Of a stretch of DNA of 64,000 bases, positions 24,771 to 33,702 are shown piece by piece. The position numbers were made by a program, and so were the translations under genes. Each line of letters opens with the position of its first letter. Position 1 is the stretch's first letter. The notes below the pieces were generated by a model. That model worked only from the letters and a program-made list of their open reading frames with translations. It had not been told where the DNA came from and did no database searches. Location: positions 1 through 64,000 of the forward strand of contig JAMPFQ010000005.1 of assembly GCA_023664345.1 (NCBI GenBank), given 5' to 3'. This DNA comes from Lachnospiraceae bacterium. Its GTDB lineage: Bacteria > Bacillota > Clostridia > Lachnospirales > Lachnospiraceae.

Positions 24771-26699
24771 ATGGGATCGATCTACTTAGATACTGACAAA
24801 TGCGTGGGGTGTAATGCCTGTGTGAGGGCATGTCCGGTCATTGACGCGAATGTGGCAAAATCGGATGGTGAGGGAAGACTGATCATCCACATCGACGAGG
24901 AGAAATGCATCAAATGCGGGGCATGTATCCGTGCCTGTTCCCATCATGCCAGGTCTTTTGGGGATGATATCGACGTATTTTTAAAGGATATGAAAGCGGG
25001 CCAGGAGATTGTGATGATTGCGGCGCCTTCCATCAAGATTGCTTTTGACGGGAACTGGCGGCATGCGCTCCAGTGGTTCCGAAATCAGGGGATCAAGAAG
25101 ATATATGATGTTTCCTTTGGCGCGGATATCTGTACCTGGGCGCATTTCCGTTATCTCCAGCAGCATCCCGAGGCGAAGGTGATTTCCCAGCCCTGTGCGG
25201 CGGTGGTCAATTATGTGCTGAAAAACAAGCCGGAACTGATCCCCAGCCTTTCCCCGATCCACAGTCCCATGCTGTGCCTGGGTGTCTATCTCAGGAAAGT
25301 GCTGGGCTACCGGGGGAAGATCGCGGCGATCTCGCCCTGTATCGCCAAGGCGGACGAATTCCATGATACGGGGATCATCGATTATAATGTCACCATGGAA
25401 CATCTGCGGGATTATTTTAAGGCGGAGAAAGTGGAGCTGCCGAAGATAAAAGTATTCAGCGAGTTCGAGTTTGACGGTGATATCGGTCTGGAGGGAGCCA
25501 TTTATCCCAGGCCGGGAGGACTGATGAAAAACCTCCAGATCCACGATCCCGATATGCAGATCATCACCTCAGAGGGAACGGAGCGGCTGTATGAGGATCT
25601 GAACCTCTATCTGGAACAGAAAAAGAGCGACCTGCCCAGAGTGTTCGACGTCTTAAGCTGCAAGGATGGCTGTAACGGTGGGCCGGCTACGGGCGTGGAT
25701 TACCATTGCTTTGCCATGAACAGCATTATGTATGACGTGGAACAGTATGCCAGGGATGTGCGCAGGAAGTCCAAGACGAAGAAAGGGCGCGACCTGCAGT
25801 TTGAGGAATTTGACAAAAAGCTTCGCGTGGAAGATTATATCCGTACATATGAGTCCCGTCGGAAGAAGAACGTCGATGTGACGGAGGCGGATATTGAGCG
25901 GGTCTACAAACTGCTGGGCAAGGAGACCTATCAGGAGAAACACTTTGACTGTCATGCCTGCGGATTCCGCACCTGCCGGGATATGGCCATCGCGCTGGCA
26001 AAGGGCATCAATGAAAAAGAGAACTGCCATCAGTATATGCTGCATTCCATCCGGGAGGAGCGCCAGAAAGTGGAGAATGTAAACCGCCAGGTCTGCGAGA
26101 TGAACGAGGAACTGATGGGAATCTTCAAGGATCTGGAGGGCAATATCCAGAATGTCAGACAGGAGGCGGATAAGATCAAGGATGTGGGTGTCAGCACCAC
26201 GGATAAGATGAACGTGCTGACTGACCATATGAACAGGCTTGTGGAACTGAATGAAGGGATCAGGAAGTCTGCGCAGCATATCAGCAGCAGTATGGAAAGT
26301 TACAATGTGATGACCCAGGATGTGGAGAACATTGCCGGAAAGATCAATCTGCTGTCCCTGAACGCGGCCATTGAGGCGGCCAGGGCAGGAGAGGCCGGGC
26401 GCGGGTTTGCGGTGGTTGCTTCCAATATCCGGGAATTATCGGACAGTTCCAAATCTTCCGTGGCGAATGCGAAAGAGAACGGCGGCGCAGTCAAAATGGC
26501 GATCCAGGAGATCTCGGATGTGATCCAGCAGTTCAACGACACCATCTCGGAACTTCTCGATTCCGTGCAGGACGCCATCGCGGATGTGAACATGACATCG
26601 GAGAACGGGCGTATCATACAGCAGTCCATGGATGTTGTGGCGCGGATAGCGGACGATGTGAGAAGTGTGATACAGGAGACCAGTTCCATATTGAATTGA
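24771..26699 (+). CDS. Iron-only hydrogenase-like sensor fused to methyl-accepting chemotaxis domain
   Basis: 642 aa. Order of domains: two 4Fe-4S ferredoxin motifs (C11/14/17/21 and C46/49/52/56); hydrogenase large-subunit domain (about 80-365) keeping the H-cluster cysteines C142 (SQPCAA), C190 (SPCIAK), C297 and C301 ([10 protein letters not shown]); an RnfB-type Fe-S motif ([14 protein letters not shown]); a coiled coil; and an MCP signalling tip ([20 protein letters not shown]). The catalytic TSCCPAW motif is reduced to one cysteine, as in sensory hydrogenases. No membrane segment, so a cytoplasmic redox or H2 chemoreceptor is inferred. RBS GAGGAGG. Confidence 0.9.
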   Translation: MGSIYLDTDKCVGCNACVRACPVIDANVAKSDGEGRLIIHIDEEKCIKCGACIRACSHHARSFGDDIDVFLKDMKAGQEIVMIAAPSIKIAFDGNWRHALQWFRNQGIKKIYDVSFGADICTWAHFRYLQQHPEAKVISQPCAAVVNYVLKNKPELIPSLSPIHSPMLCLGVYLRKVLGYRGKIAAISPCIAKADEFHDTGIIDYNVTMEHLRDYFKAEKVELPKIKVFSEFEFDGDIGLEGAIYPRPGGLMKNLQIHDPDMQIITSEGTERLYEDLNLYLEQKKSDLPRVFDVLSCKDGCNGGPATGVDYHCFAMNSIMYDVEQYARDVRRKSKTKKGRDLQFEEFDKKLRVEDYIRTYESRRKKNVDVTEADIERVYKLLGKETYQEKHFDCHACGFRTCRDMAIALAKGINEKENCHQYMLHSIREERQKVENVNRQVCEMNEELMGIFKDLEGNIQNVRQEADKIKDVGVSTTDKMNVLTDHMNRLVELNEGIRKSAQHISSSMESYNVMTQDVENIAGKINLLSLNAAIEAARAGEAGRGFAVVASNIRELSDSSKSSVANAKENGGAVKMAIQEISDVIQQFNDTISELLDSVQDAIADVNMTSENGRIIQQSMDVVARIADDVRSVIQETSSILN

Positions 26700-26732
26700 G
26701 TTGCTAAATTTTTATAAAATATTTCCCATTTA

Positions 26733-26761
26733 TTGACTTTTTACTACCGCCATGTTAAAGT
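26733..26761 (+). promoter_or_regulatory. Candidate promoter for pckA
   Basis: TTGACT (26733-26738), 17-base spacer, TAAAGT (26756-26761), leaving a 5' leader of roughly 60 bases before pckA. Confidence 0.5.
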
Positions 26762-26828
26762 TATAACGATTAGATTTTTTTTAGATCTATATTCAAGAAA
26801 TCATGAAAGAAAAGAGGTAAAACGCGAG

Positions 26829-28433
26829 ATGGCAGAGATCAATTTAAGCAAGTATGGCATCACCGGGACTACGGAAGTAGTACACAATCCTTCCTACGAG
26901 GTACTGTTCGAGGAAGAGACTAAGGCAGGTCTGGAAGGTTTTGAGAAAGGTCAGGTTACTGAACTTGGTGCAGTGAATGTAATGACCGGAATCTATACAG
27001 GCCGTTCGCCCAAAGACAAGTATATCGTGATGGATGAGAATTCCAAAGATACGGTATGGTGGACCTCCGATGAGTATAAGAACGATAATCATCCCATGTC
27101 AGAGGATGTATGGGCAACCGTAAAAGATATCGCGCAGAAAGAACTCTGCGATAAGAGACTGTTCGTTGTGGATGCGTTCTGCGGTGCCAACAAGGATACC
27201 CGCATGGCGGTGCGTTTTATCATGGAGGTTGCTTGGCAGGCTCATTTCATCAAGAATATGTTCATCCAGCCCAGCGCGGAGGAACTGGAGTCTTTCGAGC
27301 CTGACTTCGTTGTTTACAACGCTTCCAAGGCAAAGGTTGAGAATTATAAGGAATTGAACCTGAATTCCGAGACCTGCGTGGCTTTCAATATTTCCAGCCG
27401 TGAGCAGGTTATCATCAACACATGGTACGGCGGCGAGATGAAGAAAGGTATGTTCTCCATGATGAACTACTACCTGCCTCTGAAAGGCATCGCTTCCATG
27501 CACTGCTCCGCTAACACCGATATGAACGGTGAGAACACCGCGATCTTCTTTGGGCTTTCCGGCACAGGCAAGACCACTCTGTCCACCGATCCCAAGCGCC
27601 TGCTGATCGGCGATGACGAGCACGGCTGGGATGACAACGGCGTGTTCAATTTCGAGGGCGGCTGCTACGCTAAAGTGATCAATCTGGACAAGGATTCCGA
27701 GCCTGATATCTACAATGCCATCAAGCGTGACGCTCTGCTGGAGAACGTGACCGTAGACGAAGCGGGCAAGATCGATTTCGATGATAAGAGCGTGACCGAG
27801 AATACCCGCGTTTCTTATCCCATCAATCATATTGAGAATATCGTGCGTCCTGTTTCTTCCGCACCGGCAGCTAAGAATGTGATCTTCCTGTCCGCGGACG
27901 CGTTCGGCGTGCTTCCTCCCGTATCCATCCTGACGCCGGAGCAGACGCAGTATTACTTCCTTTCCGGATTTACCGCAAAGCTGGCAGGAACGGAGCGCGG
28001 CATCACAGAGCCTACGCCTACTTTCTCCGCATGCTTTGGTCAGGCATTCCTGGAACTGCATCCTACCAAGTACGCAGAGGAGTTGGTCAAGAAGATGCAA
28101 CAGAGCGGCGCAAAGGCTTATCTGGTAAATACCGGCTGGAACGGCACCGGCAAGAGGATCTCCATCAAGGATACCAGAGGCATCATCGATGCTATCCTGA
28201 GCGGTGATATCAACAAGGCGCCTACCAAGAAGCTTCCCATCTTCAATTTTGATATTCCTACGGAACTTCCCGGCGTTGACACCGGCATTCTTGATCCCCG
28301 CGATACCTATGCAAACGCTGCTGACTGGGAGACCAAGGCAGACGATCTGGCGAACAGGTTCATCAAGAACTTTGCGAAGTATGAGGGTAATGATGCAGGC
28401 AAGGCACTGGTATCTGCAGGCCCCCAGAAATAA
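26829..28433 (+). CDS. pckA: Phosphoenolpyruvate carboxykinase (ATP)
   Basis: 534 aa from ATG 26829. Interconverts oxaloacetate and PEP with ATP/ADP; in fermentative anaerobes it can run toward oxaloacetate. Signature parts: [11 protein letters not shown], kinase-1a loop [13 protein letters not shown], metal-binding [11 protein letters not shown], and [15 protein letters not shown] lies ten bases upstream. The codon style is noticeably more optimised than that of its neighbours, consistent with high expression. A terminator follows directly. Confidence 0.96.
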   Translation: MAEINLSKYGITGTTEVVHNPSYEVLFEEETKAGLEGFEKGQVTELGAVNVMTGIYTGRSPKDKYIVMDENSKDTVWWTSDEYKNDNHPMSEDVWATVKDIAQKELCDKRLFVVDAFCGANKDTRMAVRFIMEVAWQAHFIKNMFIQPSAEELESFEPDFVVYNASKAKVENYKELNLNSETCVAFNISSREQVIINTWYGGEMKKGMFSMMNYYLPLKGIASMHCSANTDMNGENTAIFFGLSGTGKTTLSTDPKRLLIGDDEHGWDDNGVFNFEGGCYAKVINLDKDSEPDIYNAIKRDALLENVTVDEAGKIDFDDKSVTENTRVSYPINHIENIVRPVSSAPAAKNVIFLSADAFGVLPPVSILTPEQTQYYFLSGFTAKLAGTERGITEPTPTFSACFGQAFLELHPTKYAEELVKKMQQSGAKAYLVNTGWNGTGKRISIKDTRGIIDAILSGDINKAPTKKLPIFNFDIPTELPGVDTGILDPRDTYANAADWETKADDLANRFIKNFAKYEGNDAGKALVSAGPQK

Positions 28434-28455
28434 GGAAAAAGATCAGCTGATCATA

Positions 28456-28494
28456 GAAAAAGGATCACTGGCTTTCAAGCCAGTGATCCTTTTA
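28456..28494. terminator. Bidirectional terminator between pckA and lipoprotein gene
   Basis: AAAAGGATCACTGGCT pairs with AGCCAGTGATCCTTTT around TTCA; T-runs on both strands suit convergent genes. Confidence 0.88.
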
Positions 28495-28528
28495 CGTTTG
28501 CGAAAGCAGGTTTGATCTGTTCAGCAGA

Positions 28529-29026
28529 TCACTCGTTGGCAACATCCGCGGAGTAGAGTTCCGTACCGTCAGCGGTAAGGAAAACAAAACGGGCGCCCTC
28601 CAGCCTGATGTCATATGTGGATGCAAATGACTCGAACAGGTCTGCCAGTCCGGATTTATTTGCCTCGATAACGGGATCGAAAAGCGCGGCTATAGCGTCA
28701 GCGGCCATGGAATTATATACGTTGCTGTCAGGCATTGTGTATTCATATATAAATACGTTTCCGTCAGCGGCAAGCTTAATGGACATCCCCGTAGCAGCCA
28801 GAGCGCTGTTTGTAGCGGATTCAGCCTGTTTTGCCTCGTCAGTCTCCAGCCAGTCTGCCAGGGTCATGACAGCGTCCTCCGCCTGAGAACTGTTCGCTGC
28901 AGGAGCAGAAGACTGGGCCGCGGAAGAACTTCCGGCTCTTGCGGATCCATCGTCTTTGGAGCCGCAGGCTGCAAATGACAGAGCCATGGCAGCTGTAAGT
29001 GCAAGTGTCAATAATTTTCTTTTCAT
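28529..29026 (-). CDS. Small lipoprotein, possibly DUF4854 family
   Basis: 165 aa from ATG 29026 (GAGGG nine bases upstream). Signal peptide with lipobox: MKRKLLTLALTAAMALSFA then A-C-G, so the mature protein starts at Cys21. A Ser/Ala-rich spacer (about 22-50) is followed by a compact domain (MTLADWLETDEAKQAESA, VFIYEYTMPD, FVFLTADGTELYS). The layout resembles DUF4854 lipoproteins of clostridia. Surface exposed; no known activity. Confidence 0.75.
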   Translation of the reverse strand: MKRKLLTLALTAAMALSFAACGSKDDGSARAGSSSAAQSSAPAANSSQAEDAVMTLADWLETDEAKQAESATNSALAATGMSIKLAADGNVFIYEYTMPDSNVYNSMAADAIAALFDPVIEANKSGLADLFESFASTYDIRLEGARFVFLTADGTELYSADVANE

Positions 29027-29142
29027 AACTTCAAACCCTCTCTTTAAAAATATTACTGGAACGAAATCAATGTTATCATCCCAAATTGGAGTGTTCAATG
29101 TAAATATTCACTAAATAAAGATGCAAAATCCAAAAATTGCTG

Positions 29143-29171
29143 TTGTATTTTGCCAGATGTTTCGTTATAAT
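29143..29171 (+). promoter_or_regulatory. Promoter of the 6S-like RNA
   Basis: TTGTAT (29143-29148), exactly 17 bases, then consensus TATAAT (29166-29171). Transcription should begin near 29178. Confidence 0.7.
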
Positions 29172-29177
29172 AATAGT

Positions 29178-29352
29178 AACCTGAAGTGTGCGATAACTCT
29201 TGTTTATTTTTGAACCTACATTTACTTTAAACGGGATTCCTATATCGCCGGCTGGCTGTCAAGCCCTCACTTGTATACAAGGATTGGAAGGGAAGGCAAA
29301 AGGACGGTTGCGGTCACCCACCTGGCTTTGGCTAGGAGTCAAAAAACAGGAG
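29178..29352 (+). ncRNA. ssrS: Probable 6S RNA
   Basis: About 175 bases with no credible reading frame, behind a near-consensus promoter. A closing stem is formed by CCTG (29180-29183) with CAGG (29347-29350) and ACTC (29196-29199) with GAGT (29336-29339), enclosing a long, largely unpaired, polymerase-mimicking middle. The segment TTTTTGAACCTACATTTAC and the general layout recall clostridial 6S RNAs. 6S RNA binds the sigma-A polymerase and down-tunes transcription. Identification rests on recall of the family style, promoter and length; a covariance-model search would decide it. Confidence 0.6.
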
Positions 29353-29379
29353 GCGGCATTTCGGGGATATCAACAGAAG

Positions 29380-29410
29380 AAAAGAGCAGTCCATATGGGG
29401 CTGCTCTTTT
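29380..29410 (+). terminator. Rho-independent terminator
   Basis: AAAAGAGCAG pairs with CTGCTCTTTT around TCCATATGGGG. It ends the 6S-like transcription unit. Confidence 0.75.
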
Positions 29411-29442
29411 GAAGTAGATCATGATTTTGTGAGGAGAGATCG

Positions 29443-31398
29443 TTGAACAGAGACAGAAAAGGTTTGAACAGATCCCAGAGGATGCAGCTGAAAGCGTTCA
29501 TATGCCTGCTGGGCGCCCTACTGCTGGTGATCCTGCTGCTGGCAAAATTCGTGTCGCTGCTGGTACATAGAGCGGAGCCGGAGCCGGAAGACCCCTCCGT
29601 GATCCCATACCCCCACGTTCCGGTGGTGAATGTGCTGACAAATGTATGGATCCTGGATGCGGGAACAGAGGAACTGGTGATCTTCCGGGACGGGGTGAGG
29701 GAAAGCTATCCCTATGGCATTCTCACTGAGGGAGCTGGGGAGGGCCTGGGAGCCGTGATGTACGGCCCCGACCCGGCGGTCAGGGAGCAGGTCGCAGATG
29801 TGGTCCTGACGGACGGCGCAGTGACGGATATCTTTGCCAAAACGGAGAAGGTCAACGGCAGGATCCTTAGTGCGGATGAAAATGGGATCGAGGTGGAGGG
29901 TTTGGGCGTGTATCCCCTGGATGAGGATTATAAGGGATACAGGTTATATGACCAGATGGCCATGTGTACCGCAGGCGACATCTGTTTCGGATATGATTTT
30001 ACGGATCTGGTGCTGGATGAGGGCAGCGTCTGCGGCATCCTGCTGGCGAAAGAAGAGGCCATGGAATACATCCGCGTGCTGTTAAAGAGCGGGGATTACG
30101 GCGGCAATTATCACGAGCAGCTGATCCTGTCGGGCGATACAGATTTTACGGTCATCTATGGCCCTTATGAGAACAGGACACAGGAGACGTACCATGCCGG
30201 GGAAGAAGTCACCATTGAGCGGGACAGCAGCTATTTTGACGGCGACAGGGTGTGGATCCGACCGGAGGTTTTGACCGGAAAGCTGGTCTTGAAAAATGTG
30301 GGCAGGAGCCAGGGGATTCCCTCTTACCGGGGAACCATGGAACTTTTGAACACGGAAGACGGCATTGTGGTGATCAATGAGGTGCTTCTGGAAGAATATC
30401 TTTACAGCGTGGTGCCCAGTGAGATGCCATCCAAATATCCTGCGGAGGCGCTGAAAGCCCAGGCAATCTGTGCCAGGACTTACGCTTACGGTCATATGGA
30501 GCACGCCGGGTATCCAAGGTACGGCGCCCATGTGGACGACAGCACCTCCTATCAGGTTTACAACAATATATTGGAGCAGGAAAGCACCAGCACCGCGGTG
30601 AAAGAGACTTACGGGCAGCTGCTCCTGACAGGACAGGGAGAGACGGCGGGAACTTATTATTATTCCACTTCCTGCGGCGTGGGTACGGAGGCTACGATCT
30701 GGAAGACGGAGGCGGCTGCCCAGATCGACTATCTGCACGCCCGGGCATTGAACCCGGAGGGCAGCGATCTGGGGAGTTATCTGCAGGATGAGGATCATTT
30801 TGCGGCGTTTATCCGCCAGCGGAACGAGGATGATTTTGAGTCGGACGAAAGCTGGTACCGCTGGACATACGAGGTGAAAAAGCTGGATGCTGCACATATG
30901 CTGGAAGTGCTGCGGAAGCGGTATGATGCCAATGACAGATTGGTCCTGACACTGGCGGATGGGGAATATGTCAGCCGGGAGATCGAGGAACTGGACGTGA
31001 TCAAAGATATCTATATCGAGAAGCGGGGAAGCGGCGGTGTGGCGGATGAACTGATCATAGAGACAGAGGAGCATACTTATAAGGTCATTTCCGAGCACAA
31101 TATCCGTTATGTGCTGAATGACGGGCAGAGTAAAGTACGGCGGCAGGACGGAAGCCAGGGCGCCAGCCTGAATCTGCTTCCCAGCGGTTTCTTTGTGATA
31201 ACGACTGAAAAGGAAAAGGGCAAGGTGACAGGATATAGCCTGGTCGGAGGCGGGTTCGGCCACGGTGTCGGAATGAGTCAGAATGGTGCGAAAGAGATGG
31301 CGAAATATGGATATGATGCACAGGACATCCTGCTGTTTTTTTATGACGGCTGCCATCTGGAAAATATTTATGGCGCGGAGGGTGAAAGTGATTCGTAA
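29443..31398 (+). CDS. SpoIID/LytB domain protein, membrane anchored
   Basis: 651 aa. The start is a TTG at 29443, six bases after GAGGAGAG; no ATG fits. One membrane helix (about 17-40), then about 280 residues of unassigned beta-rich sequence. The SpoIID domain follows at about 310-640: INEVLLEEYLYSVVPSEMP, YPAEALKAQAICARTYAY, YYYSTSCGVGTEATIWK and GGGFGHGVGMSQNGAKEMA. SpoIID is a lytic transglycosylase that removes stem-less glycan strands during engulfment; this longer paralogue may act in the vegetative or spore wall. Overlaps the next gene by 11 bases. Confidence 0.87.
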   Translation: MNRDRKGLNRSQRMQLKAFICLLGALLLVILLLAKFVSLLVHRAEPEPEDPSVIPYPHVPVVNVLTNVWILDAGTEELVIFRDGVRESYPYGILTEGAGEGLGAVMYGPDPAVREQVADVVLTDGAVTDIFAKTEKVNGRILSADENGIEVEGLGVYPLDEDYKGYRLYDQMAMCTAGDICFGYDFTDLVLDEGSVCGILLAKEEAMEYIRVLLKSGDYGGNYHEQLILSGDTDFTVIYGPYENRTQETYHAGEEVTIERDSSYFDGDRVWIRPEVLTGKLVLKNVGRSQGIPSYRGTMELLNTEDGIVVINEVLLEEYLYSVVPSEMPSKYPAEALKAQAICARTYAYGHMEHAGYPRYGAHVDDSTSYQVYNNILEQESTSTAVKETYGQLLLTGQGETAGTYYYSTSCGVGTEATIWKTEAAAQIDYLHARALNPEGSDLGSYLQDEDHFAAFIRQRNEDDFESDESWYRWTYEVKKLDAAHMLEVLRKRYDANDRLVLTLADGEYVSREIEELDVIKDIYIEKRGSGGVADELIIETEEHTYKVISEHNIRYVLNDGQSKVRRQDGSQGASLNLLPSGFFVITTEKEKGKVTGYSLVGGGFGHGVGMSQNGAKEMAKYGYDAQDILLFFYDGCHLENIYGAEGESDS

Positions 31399-32218
31399 AA
31401 TATATCTGATCGGGCGGGATTTCGCCGAACATATGAAACAACAGAATATCAGCGCTTACGCTGCCAGTATTGCCTTTTTTTTCTTCCTGTCGCTGGTGCC
31501 CATGCTGATCATGATCTGCACGATCATTCCCTATACGCCGCTGACGGAGGAAAATCTGGTGACGGCAGTGACGGATATCACTCCGGACAGGATCGATCCC
31601 CTGGCGGAAAGCCTGATCGCGGATGTCTATGACAAGTCGGCGGGTATCCTGTCCATTGCCATTTTCGCCACCATATGGTCGGCGGCGAAAGGTGTTATGG
31701 CCTTGATGACAGGCCTGAACGCGGTGAACGGGGTGGAGGAGAAACGAAATTACTTTCTGGTCAGGGCGGTGGCGTCCCTGTATACGGTGGTGATGCTGGT
31801 GGTGGTGATACTGTCCCTGTTCCTCATGGTGTTCGGTGATCAGCTGGTGACGCTGGCGCTTCATCGGTTCCCGCCGCTGGAGGCGGTGGCGTCTTTCGCC
31901 ATGAATTTCCGGTTCATCCTGGTGTGGGCAGTGCTGACGATTCTGTTCGCGGCTGTCTATACTTATGTGCCGGATGTGAAGATGAAGTTCAAGGAACAGA
32001 TACCCGGGGCGGTCTTTGCCGCCGTGGCGTGGAGTGTTTTTTCCTGGGGATTTTCCATGTATGTGACTTACGGTAATCCCTATGGCATTTACGGAAGCCT
32101 GTCCATTATCATCATTGTGCTGCTGTGGATGTACTTCTGCATGTATATCATTATGATCGGGGCTTATATGAACCGATATTTCAGTCCGGTGAACAAAGTG
32201 TTGGTAAAACGATTATAA
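31388..32218 (+). CDS. YihY/virulence factor BrkB family membrane protein
   Basis: 276 aa from GTG 31388 (GGAGGG five bases upstream, inside the end of the SpoIID-like gene). Six membrane helices; marks of the family are SAYAASIAFFFFLSLVPMLI at the start, KGVMALMTGLNAVNG, and YGIYGSLSIIIIVLLWMYF near the end. Often mis-called ribonuclease BN; its actual role is unclear. Translationally coupled with the upstream wall protein. Confidence 0.88.
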   Translation: MIRKIYLIGRDFAEHMKQQNISAYAASIAFFFFLSLVPMLIMICTIIPYTPLTEENLVTAVTDITPDRIDPLAESLIADVYDKSAGILSIAIFATIWSAAKGVMALMTGLNAVNGVEEKRNYFLVRAVASLYTVVMLVVVILSLFLMVFGDQLVTLALHRFPPLEAVASFAMNFRFILVWAVLTILFAAVYTYVPDVKMKFKEQIPGAVFAAVAWSVFSWGFSMYVTYGNPYGIYGSLSIIIIVLLWMYFCMYIIMIGAYMNRYFSPVNKVLVKRL

Positions 32219-32316
32219 ACGATAAAAAGTTTATGGGATTTTTCGGATTTGAATAGACTTTGCGTTCCTGTTGTGGTATGATGAATGCAGGCAGCCCAGA
32301 AAGAAGGAGGATACAT

Positions 32317-33066
32317 ATGACGAATGACGAGTTATTGCTTGCAATGTCAGATTTGATGGACGTAAAATTGAAATCCGCACTGAACTCTGAATTACAGCCG
32401 ATAAAGGACGATATCAGAGATATAAAGCGCAATATAGGAGATATGGAGCAGCATATCGGAGATATAGACTGCCATATCGAAGACATGGAACACCGTATGG
32501 AAGGCATGGAGCACCGTATGGAAGATATGGAGCAGCATATCGGAGATATAGACCGCCATATCGAAGGCATGGAACACCGTATGGAAGACATGGAACACCG
32601 TATGGAAGGCATGGAGCACCGTATGGAAGACATGGAACACCGTATGGAAGATATGGAGCAGCATATCGGAGATATAGACCGCCATATCGAAGGCATGGAA
32701 CACCGTATGGAAGACATGGAACTTCATATCGGAGGTATAGACCGCCATATCGAAGACATGGAACACCGCATGGAAGACATGGAACACCGCATGGAAGATA
32801 TTGAACTTCATATAGGAGGTATAGACCGCCATATCGAAAGCATGGATCTTCGTATGGAGGATATGGGGCAGCATATTAAGAATATCGAGCTTCATATTGA
32901 AAATGTAACGGACAGAAATATCCAGATATTGGCTGAGAATTATGTCCCGGCTGCAAAACGGTATGAAAAAGCATCGTTCCAGATTGACGCGATGGAGGCG
33001 GACATAGATGTATTGAAAAAAGTGGTCACAGGCCATAGCGAAAAACTGCAGAAGCTGGTGTGCTGA
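32317..33066 (+). CDS. Heptad-repeat coiled-coil protein
   Basis: 249 aa, AAGGAGG six bases before the ATG. Residues 1-42 are a conserved N terminus (MTNDELLLAMSDLMD...). Residues 43-196 are 22 uninterrupted seven-residue repeats such as MEHRMED, MEQHIGD and IDRHIEG, with Met/Ile at positions 1 and 5, giving a single long His- and Glu-rich coiled coil. Residues 197-249 are a conserved-looking C terminus ending DIDVLKKVVTGHSEKLQ. No signal peptide or membrane segment. Short relatives with few heptads occur in Lachnospiraceae from general recall. Function unknown; oligomeric scaffold is a guess. Confidence 0.8.
   Translation: MTNDELLLAMSDLMDVKLKSALNSELQPIKDDIRDIKRNIGDMEQHIGDIDCHIEDMEHRMEGMEHRMEDMEQHIGDIDRHIEGMEHRMEDMEHRMEGMEHRMEDMEHRMEDMEQHIGDIDRHIEGMEHRMEDMELHIGGIDRHIEDMEHRMEDMEHRMEDIELHIGGIDRHIESMDLRMEDMGQHIKNIELHIENVTDRNIQILAENYVPAAKRYEKASFQIDAMEADIDVLKKVVTGHSEKLQKLVC
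32443..32904 (+). repeat. 21-base tandem repeat array inside the coiled-coil gene
   Basis: Twenty-two in-frame 21-base units, several nearly identical (ATGGAACACCGTATGGAAGA type), with a 126-base higher-order block visible at 32527 and partly again at 32653. Typical of slippage-driven expansion of a coding minisatellite. Confidence 0.9.
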
Positions 33067-33105
33067 CGGAACAATCCAGTCCGAAACAGATTTTGCTGCA
33101 AGGTC

Positions 33106-33134
33106 TTGACTTTTTCAGAATGAACCGTTAAAAT
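33106..33134 (+). promoter_or_regulatory. Promoter for the pheST T-box transcript
   Basis: TTGACT (33106-33111), 17 bases, TAAAAT (33129-33134). Confidence 0.7.
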
Positions 33135-33140
33135 AGGGAA

Positions 33141-33437
33141 CAGTTGGAAAAAGAAAGGCATTGATGGTGCACAGTAGAGGTTCATCTTCCTGCAGAGAGA
33201 GGAAGTCATTGGCTGAAAGCTTCCTTACGTTCAGATGTGACCTTGAATTTCCCACCGGAGCCGCCGGAGTGAAAGTTTTCCTGACCGTGATGCAGGATTA
33301 GCTGTTAGCTTTGGACGCAGGCGCACGTTACGCGTAAATGAGAGCCGCATATTCCGTGTGAGACGGATAGCGGAAGCAGGGTGGTACCGCGGAATATTTT
33401 CGCCCCATGCGCAGAGATTGCGCATGGGGCGTTGTTT
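33141..33437 (+). promoter_or_regulatory. T-box leader (pheS pheT), with intrinsic terminator
   Basis: The conserved T-box sequence AGGGTGGTACCGCG is at 33378-33391, followed by terminator stem CGCCCCATGCGC/GCGCATGGGGCG (33401-33431) and a T-rich tail. An upstream stem I region (GAGAGGAAGTCATTGGCTGA ... GCTTCC) is visible. Uncharged tRNA should favour the antiterminator. The specifier is probably a Phe codon (TTC within TGAATTTCCCACC), fitting the downstream genes, but the loop was not fully resolved by eye. Confidence 0.9.
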
Positions 33438-33453
33438 ATGTCTGTGGACAATC

Positions 33454-33682
33454 AAAAACAGCTTCGGAATGGAAGCGCCCGAAAGGGATTTCAGACGTGG
33501 AAACGGCTGAAGATCCCTTTCCGTGCGATGGGCGCTGAAATGCAGAGGCGGAACAGATTGCCGTAAGCGGCGAACAGATCAAAAACAGCCTCGGAATGGA
33601 AGCGCCCGAAAGGGATTTCAGACGTGGAAACGGCTGAAGATCCCTTTCCGTGCACAGGGCGCTGGAATGCAGAGGCGGAACT
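33454..33682 (+). repeat. Two tandem family B structured repeats between T-box and pheS
   Basis: Copies at about 33454-33556 and 33581-33682, offset by 127 bases and nearly identical over 70 bases. AGCGCCC/GGGCGCT and GAAAGGGATTTCAG/CTGAAGATCCCTTTC stems are in both. They are part of the 5' untranslated region after T-box readthrough and end just before the pheS RBS (GGGAGG). Confidence 0.82.
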
Positions 33683-33702
33683 AAATTAGGGAGGAAATTT
33701 CA

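Noticed and set aside
29200..29412. 70-codon forward frame in the 6S-like region
   Set aside because: No RBS, covers a terminator, and the region fits a structured RNA better.
32181..32717. Reverse frame reading MSSIRCSMPSIW repeats
   Set aside because: It is the complement of the heptad array; the forward frame has a strong RBS and conserved ends.
32443..32904. Regular short repeats that might suggest a CRISPR array
   Set aside because: Units are 21 bases with no spacers, in frame, and encode heptads of a coiled coil.
33301..33566. Small forward frame in the pheS leader
   Set aside because: Falls across the T-box, its terminator and a family B repeat; no independent RBS.
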